Below, piece by piece: positions 50,250 through 54,639 of a DNA stretch of 54,639 bases (positions are counted from its first letter, which is position 1; each line of letters starts with the position of its first letter). Position numbers and translations under genes: made by a program. The notes beneath the pieces are model-generated. The model did no database searches. It saw only the letters and a program-made list of their open reading frames with translations, and had not been told where the DNA came from. The stretch comes from Candidatus Chloroploca asiatica (GTDB lineage Bacteria; Chloroflexota; Chloroflexia; Chloroflexales; Chloroflexaceae), in NCBI RefSeq assembly GCF_002532075.1, contig NZ_LYXE01000096.1, forward strand, positions 1 through 54,639, written 5' to 3'.

Positions 50250-50825
50250 CTACCTTCCACCATGGGCCATCATATCAATCACAATCGTCACGGCGAGGAT
50301 CAGCACATCATTCTGCGATGGCTCAATGGCGACACCATAGGTGTCACGTACGCGAAACCATTTCTTCGAGACCTCGGCAACGCGCCGTCCCTCCTCACCA
50401 ATCGTATATTCGTGATGGAGCACATTGCCGCGCACTTCAAGATCCGGCGCATTGCCGATTTTGACCGTCCAGCGGTCGCGGATCGGCGTGATCAACGCTT
50501 TCCGGACGGTTGCCATCACTTCGCCGGTGGGGCTTTCGATTTGCATCGTGTCGCGCACCCGCAGCATACGCTCTTGAATCCGGCACAGATCGTTGCCCTG
50601 GGCATCTTGCAACACGAGCGTCTTGCGAATACGCAGGACTTTACCATCAACCTTGAAGGCCCGTTGGCCCGATTCATCTTCGATCCAGAAATCGTCACCA
50701 ATCGCCAGCATCCGCTGACGCACTCGATATCGTGTCGCCGTTCCCCGGCGCCCAAAGGTCGCCCGCTCTTCGCGGCGTTCTTCCCGCCGCTCTTCCCGCC
50801 GATCCTGCCGTCGTCCTCGTACCAT
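50250..50825 (-). CDS. LURP-one-related (LOR/Tubby-like) protein
   Basis: A 191-residue protein with a very basic, acid-alternating N-terminus (RRQDRREERREERREER). A beta-rich LOR domain follows: YRVRQRMLAIGDDFWIEDES, FKVDGKVLRIRKTLVLQD, WTVKIGNAPDLEVRGNVLHH, EVSKKWFRVRDTYGVAIEP. A short hydrophobic C-terminus (VLILAVTIVIDMMAHGG) completes it. The fold is shared with phospholipid scramblases and Tubby, so a membrane-lipid role is plausible but unproven. AAGGAG lies eight bases before ATG 50825. It is the first of three same-strand genes, and only 28 bases separate it from the DUF6325-like gene. Confidence 0.85.
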   Translation of the reverse strand: MVRGRRQDRREERREERREERATFGRRGTATRYRVRQRMLAIGDDFWIEDESGQRAFKVDGKVLRIRKTLVLQDAQGNDLCRIQERMLRVRDTMQIESPTGEVMATVRKALITPIRDRWTVKIGNAPDLEVRGNVLHHEYTIGEEGRRVAEVSKKWFRVRDTYGVAIEPSQNDVLILAVTIVIDMMAHGGR

Positions 50826-50963
50826 ACCGCAACTCCTTCTATGCGAATTCGACCAGCGCAAAGCGCTAGTTGTCCTTGCTACAAACAATATATATTCAGC
50901 AGCAGGGTACGTATCTATGCTGAGGGCTAGTTTTTGCGGTTGGAGGGTTCAACGTTAACCGTA

Positions 50964-51007
50964 CGAGCACACGTGCGCGGGCCTGCAGGCCCGCGCACGT
51001 GTGCTCG
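50964..51007. terminator. 44-bp perfect palindrome after surE
   Basis: Starting CGAGCACACGTGCGCGGGCC and centred on CCTGCAGG (50985/50986), the sequence equals its own reverse complement over 44 bases with no loop. It directly abuts the surE stop codon (51008-51010). It is most simply the surE operon terminator, but such a perfect palindrome could also extrude as a cruciform. Confidence 0.75.
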
Positions 51008-51769
51008 CTACTCAAGCCCCCACTCGCGCAACTCCTCGAGCCAACGGTGGCTCGTCAGATCCATATGGACTGGAGTGATGCTGACATAGCCTGCGGCAAT
51101 CGCGGCAATATCGGTACCTTCTTCGTGGTAATCCTCGGGTTCGGCCCCGCCGATCCAATAGTAGGGTTTACCCCGTGGATCGTGGCGCACCACCAGTTCG
51201 TCACGATAGAAGCGTCGCCCCAGGCGGGCGATCCGCATGCCATAGACCTCTTCGGGTGGGCGCGCTGGGGCGTTCAGGTTGAGCAAAACGCCCGCCGGTA
51301 AGTGATGCTTGGTGGCGAGCCCCACCAGGCGAATCACCGCCTGCTGGGCCGCCCGAAAATCCCAGTTGCCCTCTTTGGGGCGTACTTGCGAGACGGCAAT
51401 GCCAGGTATCTCAAACATAATGCCTTCCATCGCCGCCGCGACCGTGCCCGAATAGAGCAGGTCGGTGCCAAGGTTGGAGCCTAGATTGATCCCCGAGACG
51501 ATCAGATCTGGTTTGCGCGGCAAGAGGCCCATCACGCCGAGTGCAACGCAATCAGCAGGGGTTCCATCGCAGAGGATCGCCGCACTGCCGTCGGCCAGCG
51601 TACCATCCCAGGCTCTGAGTGGATCAAACAACTTCCGATAATGCCCTGCGGCACTCCAGTTTCGATCGGGTGCCACGACGACGGTCTCGCCAACTTCGTT
51701 CAAGGCGGCTCGCAACGCGACCAGGCCTTCGCTCTGATAGCCGTCGTCATTCGTCAAAAGAATATACAT
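51008..51769 (-). CDS. surE: 5'-nucleotidase SurE
   Basis: A 253-residue metal-dependent survival nucleotidase that removes phosphate from nucleoside 5'- or 3'-monophosphates. It shows the metal-binding start ILLTNDDGY, VVAPDRNWSAAGH, and the signature VSGINLGSNLGTDLLYSGTV followed by AAAMEG. Length and order are standard. The start codon shares one base with the stop of the VWA gene upstream (TAATG), so translation is coupled. No tRNA or stress gene is adjacent, unlike the surE-pcm-rpoS arrangement of proteobacteria. Confidence 0.93.
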   Translation of the reverse strand: MYILLTNDDGYQSEGLVALRAALNEVGETVVVAPDRNWSAAGHYRKLFDPLRAWDGTLADGSAAILCDGTPADCVALGVMGLLPRKPDLIVSGINLGSNLGTDLLYSGTVAAAMEGIMFEIPGIAVSQVRPKEGNWDFRAAQQAVIRLVGLATKHHLPAGVLLNLNAPARPPEEVYGMRIARLGRRFYRDELVVRHDPRGKPYYWIGGAEPEDYHEEGTDIAAIAAGYVSITPVHMDLTSHRWLEELREWGLE

Positions 51770-53031
51770 TATTGTTGGGGGATATCAATATCGCTGAGGC
51801 GTACCGTTTTACGCCCCTGGAACTTGATCGTCTTCTGTCCTTCACTGGAGAGTTGCCCGCTCTGCTCGAGATTGGCAATCTCTTTCTGCATCGTCTCGGC
51901 CAGTTCCAGTTCGCCCTGGCTCAACAGGCGCGTTACCGCACTCTTGAGTTTCTGCGTGCCACCCTGCACATCGCCCTGGGCAATGTCTTGCAGGGCGCGG
52001 GTTTGCAGTTTGAAGGCGCTCACTTTTTCAACGATATTCATGACGCTGGGATTCACCTGGTTGAGTTGCGCCTGATCGGCGGTGAAGGTCAGCAGCAGAT
52101 CAACCCGTGCTTTCTCACCGAGCAAACCGAGCACTGGCACATCATAGGTTACTTCCACCTGCCCAACGCGATAAGACCCCACGGCTCGTGGATCAACCAG
52201 CAGTTCGATCAGCAACGTGCGCCCCTGCCCCGTCTCGAGCTCGCCAAGGGGCACACTGACATCGCGTTCCGAAATCGGCTGATACCCGAGGTTGTTGATC
52301 ATCGGGAGCACTTGCCACACTGCCCGCGGGGTTACCCCCTGGACCAGGCGCAGATTCATCACGCTATTCTGCACGGCACTATTCTGGGCCTGTTGCACCG
52401 TATTCTGAAAATAGGTGGTAATCTGATCAGGATGGCTGATCTGATCGGCGGTGCCGCCAGAACGATTGCCAATTTCGATCAACAGATCCTCATTCCAATC
52501 CTTGCCCACCCCGAGCGCCGTAATCGGCACGCCCATGCGTCCGGCATCTTCCGCCCGCCGCAGACAATCGGCTTCGTGCTCGGTCTGACCATCAGTGAGC
52601 AACACCATCCGCCGGATCGCCCCGCTTCGGTCTTTCTCGATCTCACGGAGCCCGCGCTCAAGTGCTGGCGCAATGCGCGTGCCACCCGCATCGCGGATGC
52701 GGCTAATACGGTCTTTGATTGACCGTGAATCCTGGACGGGGCTGGCAGGAATAAGTACCTCGGTGCGATGATCAAACGTGACCACCGAGACAATATCCTG
52801 GCGATCAAGCCGATCAATTGCCATTGACGTTGCCTGGCGCACGCGCTCGATCTTCTCACCTTTCATTGAACCACTGCGGTCAAGCACGAAGCTCACATTA
52901 ACAGGTACGCGCACGCGGGCCAACACCTGCGTCGGTTGCACCTCAATCAATGCATAGGCGACTTGTGCGGTTGTGGTAGCGGCAAGAAAGGGTCGTGCCA
53001 GTGTTGCACGCACATGGACTTCACCAGACAT
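51769..53031 (-). CDS. VWA domain protein
   Basis: A 420-residue soluble protein with a VIT-like N-terminal strand region and a von Willebrand factor A domain. The MIDAS residues are intact: DRSGSMKG (DxSxS), the Thr in RDAGGTRIAPAL and the Asp in VLLTDGQTEHEAD. The C-terminal 200 residues are beta-rich, then helical (LKSAVTRLLSQGELELAETM). Such proteins bind metal-dependent partners; the partner may be the zinc-ribbon protein upstream. There is no signal peptide. ATG 53031 is preferred because GGAGGA lies six bases upstream. Its own TGCTATACT promoter is visible. Confidence 0.88.
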   Translation of the reverse strand: MSGEVHVRATLARPFLAATTTAQVAYALIEVQPTQVLARVRVPVNVSFVLDRSGSMKGEKIERVRQATSMAIDRLDRQDIVSVVTFDHRTEVLIPASPVQDSRSIKDRISRIRDAGGTRIAPALERGLREIEKDRSGAIRRMVLLTDGQTEHEADCLRRAEDAGRMGVPITALGVGKDWNEDLLIEIGNRSGGTADQISHPDQITTYFQNTVQQAQNSAVQNSVMNLRLVQGVTPRAVWQVLPMINNLGYQPISERDVSVPLGELETGQGRTLLIELLVDPRAVGSYRVGQVEVTYDVPVLGLLGEKARVDLLLTFTADQAQLNQVNPSVMNIVEKVSAFKLQTRALQDIAQGDVQGGTQKLKSAVTRLLSQGELELAETMQKEIANLEQSGQLSSEGQKTIKFQGRKTVRLSDIDIPQQ

Positions 53032-53109
53032 ATATCTTCCTCCTGGTGGCGCCACATGATCTGCGAGCGCCAGCATCTGTTACCTTTAATCTAGGTGTTT
53101 GAAGTCTAC

Positions 53110-53118
53110 AGTATAGCA
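53110..53118 (-). promoter_or_regulatory. Extended -10 promoter of the VWA-surE pair
   Basis: The minus strand reads TGCTATACT about 80 bases before the VWA start. It lies in the 146-base gap after the zinc-ribbon gene, so VWA and surE can be transcribed independently. Confidence 0.5.
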
Positions 53119-53177
53119 TGGTCGTTGTCCGGATGCCTGATTCATGCCGGTGTGATGACAGATCGTGCCGTCTGGCC

Positions 53178-54290
53178 TTAATCTTTGATCTGCGCCAGTT
53201 GCGCCCGGCGAAAGGCAATCACAACCTGGTTGACCTGATAGCGATCCTGCGCCTGAGTAAAGATCACGCCGTCGTACCCATTACGGTCGAGCCACCATTC
53301 AGCGGCCAGGGCCGGTTCGAGGTTGAGCCCAAGACTCGCGGCTTCCCGGGTAATTGTACGCAACTGTGCTTTCCATTGCCGCCATTCACACCGGAACGGA
53401 TTCATGATGCGCACGCGATAGCGTGTTGCTGTGATCCCCGGCAAGAGACGCGCCCACCATGGGCTTTCGCCTTCACGTCCTTCACGCAGCCCGATCAGCG
53501 TGATGCCCCGCCCGACCGGCGTATGCTCTTGCACCAGCGTTTCGCGCATAAGCCGGTAGGCCCCGAGCGCTTGTGATCCTTCCACCCAGAGCGTCGCCTC
53601 ACGGGCGACAAGCAGCGCTGCTTCTTCTTGATAATCGGAGACCCGTGGGACGCGGGGTGGGGCCATCAACTGAATCTGTGGAATGGGGCGGTCAGCGACG
53701 GGTTGTCCATGCTCGTCTTGCCAGGCGGCTTTGATGACCTGCATTGGCCCGTCGCGATGGAGGCCAAAGCGAAAGCCGCGCCGACTCCGCCCATCGTAGG
53801 TACGCGAACTGGCGGCTACCTCGGTGATCAGGCGCAGGCCCCGGCCACATCCTTCCGCAGGAAACCAGGGTACCTCGGCACGGAAGTGAAAGACCATGGC
53901 CTGTCCTTTTGGCTCACTTCCTGCGGCCCGCCATCCCCGCCCAACGAGCCCACTCCACCCATCACGCACCGGGCGCAGGGGCGGGTAGATCGCGACCACA
54001 TCCAGCGCACCGGGTGGTTCATCGAGTACCCAGAGCCCGGGCGGAACCGCCCCTGACATCGGTAGTTTGACAGTTCCTCCAATGACCTGTTGTTCGACTC
54101 CGGCATTGGCGAGGCGCACTGTTGGAACCCCGCTTGCCGGCGTTGGGTCAGGTGGCGGTGGTGGTGGCGGCGGGGCACCTGCGATAGCTTTGCCACATGC
54201 GATACAGAAACGGACTTCACCAGGGGGGAGTTCGGTACCACAGTTTGGGCAAAATTTCGTACGGCGTGGTAAGGGTGTGTCAGTCGTCAT
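53178..54290 (-). CDS. Zinc-ribbon protein of unknown function
   Basis: A 370-residue protein that starts with a four-cysteine zinc ribbon (KFCPNCGTELPPGEVRFCIACG). A run of eight prolines and a Thr/Pro linker follow. The 280-residue C-terminal region is rich in Trp and Arg (DGWSGLVGRGWRAAGSEPKG, FHFRAEVPWFPAEGCGRGL, RMRETL-type helices, WWARLLPGITATRYRVRIMN), with no recognised catalytic motif. CCGGGAAC lies about seven bases before ATG 54290. Zinc ribbon plus proline linker is a layout found in many Chloroflexota proteins that assemble with VWA or FHA partners, and here a VWA gene follows directly (inference). I do not recognise the main domain. Confidence 0.72.
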   Translation of the reverse strand: MTTDTPLPRRTKFCPNCGTELPPGEVRFCIACGKAIAGAPPPPPPPPDPTPASGVPTVRLANAGVEQQVIGGTVKLPMSGAVPPGLWVLDEPPGALDVVAIYPPLRPVRDGWSGLVGRGWRAAGSEPKGQAMVFHFRAEVPWFPAEGCGRGLRLITEVAASSRTYDGRSRRGFRFGLHRDGPMQVIKAAWQDEHGQPVADRPIPQIQLMAPPRVPRVSDYQEEAALLVAREATLWVEGSQALGAYRLMRETLVQEHTPVGRGITLIGLREGREGESPWWARLLPGITATRYRVRIMNPFRCEWRQWKAQLRTITREAASLGLNLEPALAAEWWLDRNGYDGVIFTQAQDRYQVNQVVIAFRRAQLAQIKD

Positions 54291-54639
54291 CTGGTTCCCG
54301 GGAGAGTGGCAGTTGAAAGCCTTGCAGACAGTTTGCCGGCGACCATGCCTTGCATTATACGATACTTTTCGGCCAACATGCCTCTGATCTTACGACGTTC
54401 AGAACCATGCAATCCCCCTACAGCCTAGGGCGATTGCATCATACGAAACCGGATGCAAACATACGCTCTATTTGGCAGCATGTGCATGCAACCAGCGTCG
54501 CAAACGGCGGCCCCGGCAACAACGGGGCACCCGCAAGGGGTGCCCGTACACCGGCCCCCGGCCCCCGGCCCCTGGCCCCCGGCCCCTGGCCCCCGGCCCC
54601 TGGCCCCCGGCCCCTGGCCCCCGGCCCCTGGCCCCTGGC
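54291..54639. repeat. Terminal repeat region: element end plus 14-base tandem array
   Basis: TATAAT on the minus strand (54359-54354) may be the -10 of the zinc-ribbon gene. TAGGGCGATTGCATC at 54426 repeats the end of the MITE-like element at 32568, and the next bases match too. GGGGCACCCGCAAGGGGTGC follows at 54531. From about 54552 to the window end a 14-base unit, CCTGGCCCCCGGCC, is repeated about five times. The element probably continues beyond the window, so its other end is not seen. Confidence 0.75.

Noticed and set aside
49169-50464. 431-codon plus-strand frame
   Set aside because: It spans three convincing minus-strand genes and the hairpin between two of them. The composition (His/Arg/Pro-rich) is typical of shadow frames.
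51619-52722. 367-codon plus-strand frame
   Set aside because: Antisense to the VWA gene and the start of surE, both supported by motifs and ribosome sites.
54552-54639. Possible CRISPR or origin iterons at the window end
   Set aside because: The 14-base CCTGGCCCCCGGCC units abut each other without spacers and are too GC-rich for an unwinding element. Simple tandem repeat.

Overview
The window looks like chromosomal DNA of a GC-rich Chloroflexota bacterium, most likely class Chloroflexia, order Chloroflexales (filamentous anoxygenic phototrophs and relatives). The main evidence is a nine-gene cluster, actB-actE-actA-actG-SCO1-coxBACD (21.6-31.4 kb), which matches the 'respiratory' alternative complex III (ACIII) / caa3 oxidase cluster known from Chloroflexus. 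It uses no cytochrome bc1. A CrtI-type carotenoid desaturase, a fused glycolate oxidase, secreted proteins of Chloroflexota style and abundant GC-rich intergenic hairpin repeats agree with this. The assignment rests on gene content and order, not on a search. I saw no rRNA, tRNA, CRISPR, integrase, transposase or phage genes.

Layout. 0-0.96 kb: intergenic, with a 212-bp tandem duplication carrying hairpin repeats. 0.96-5.0 kb: molybdenum cofactor genes (moeA and a moeA-periplasmic-binding-domain fusion), then a DUF1868-like 2H phosphoesterase. 5.06-9.13 kb (minus): a NarL-type response regulator and a CheB-CheR-PAS-histidine kinase fusion; the regulator's start region was duplicated into the end of the kinase gene. 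9.5-11.9 kb: a conserved small protein, a PAS histidine kinase and another small protein. 11.9-16.1 kb: crtI, a two-TM membrane protein, a small winged-helix regulator, the ruins of a Kef-type K+ antiporter gene, a near-identical paralogue of the 9.5-kb small protein, and an unrecognised beta-rich protein. 16.2-16.8 kb: an RRM RNA-binding protein behind a strong promoter and a structured leader.

17.1-31.4 kb is the energy block. A GlcD-GlcE fusion and GlcF make a glycolate (or related 2-hydroxyacid) oxidase that would feed electrons to the quinone pool. ACIII (iron-sulfur ActB, monohaem ActE, pentahaem ActA, membrane ActG), the copper chaperone SCO1 and caa3 oxidase subunits II, I, III and IV follow in one compact operon that carries electrons to oxygen.

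31.6-38 kb is accessory: a TIGR01777 SDR protein that may be leaderless, a MITE-like element with 15-bp terminal inverted repeats, a secreted glycoside-hydrolase-like protein, two genes that both lost their 5' ends at one shared junction, and a Uma2 nuclease. 37.2-42.6 kb: a REC-GGDEF regulator and a 1480-residue hybrid kinase. 42.6-43.1 kb: a GC-rich tandem array. 43.3-47.8 kb: an alpha/beta hydrolase, a winged-helix regulator, dnaJ-hspR under a HAIR-like operator, and glnA; this segment is bracketed by inverted repeats of about 75 bp. 47.9-50.8 kb (minus): a possible membrane-lipid module (LOR protein, DUF6325-like protein, DUF1269-diacylglycerol kinase fusion). 51.0-54.3 kb (minus): a zinc-ribbon protein, a VWA protein and SurE. 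The window ends in another copy of the repeat family.

Promoters visible by eye are often extended -10 boxes (TGnTATAAT or TGnTATACT). Most genes have clear AGGAG-type ribosome sites, and these were used to correct starts.
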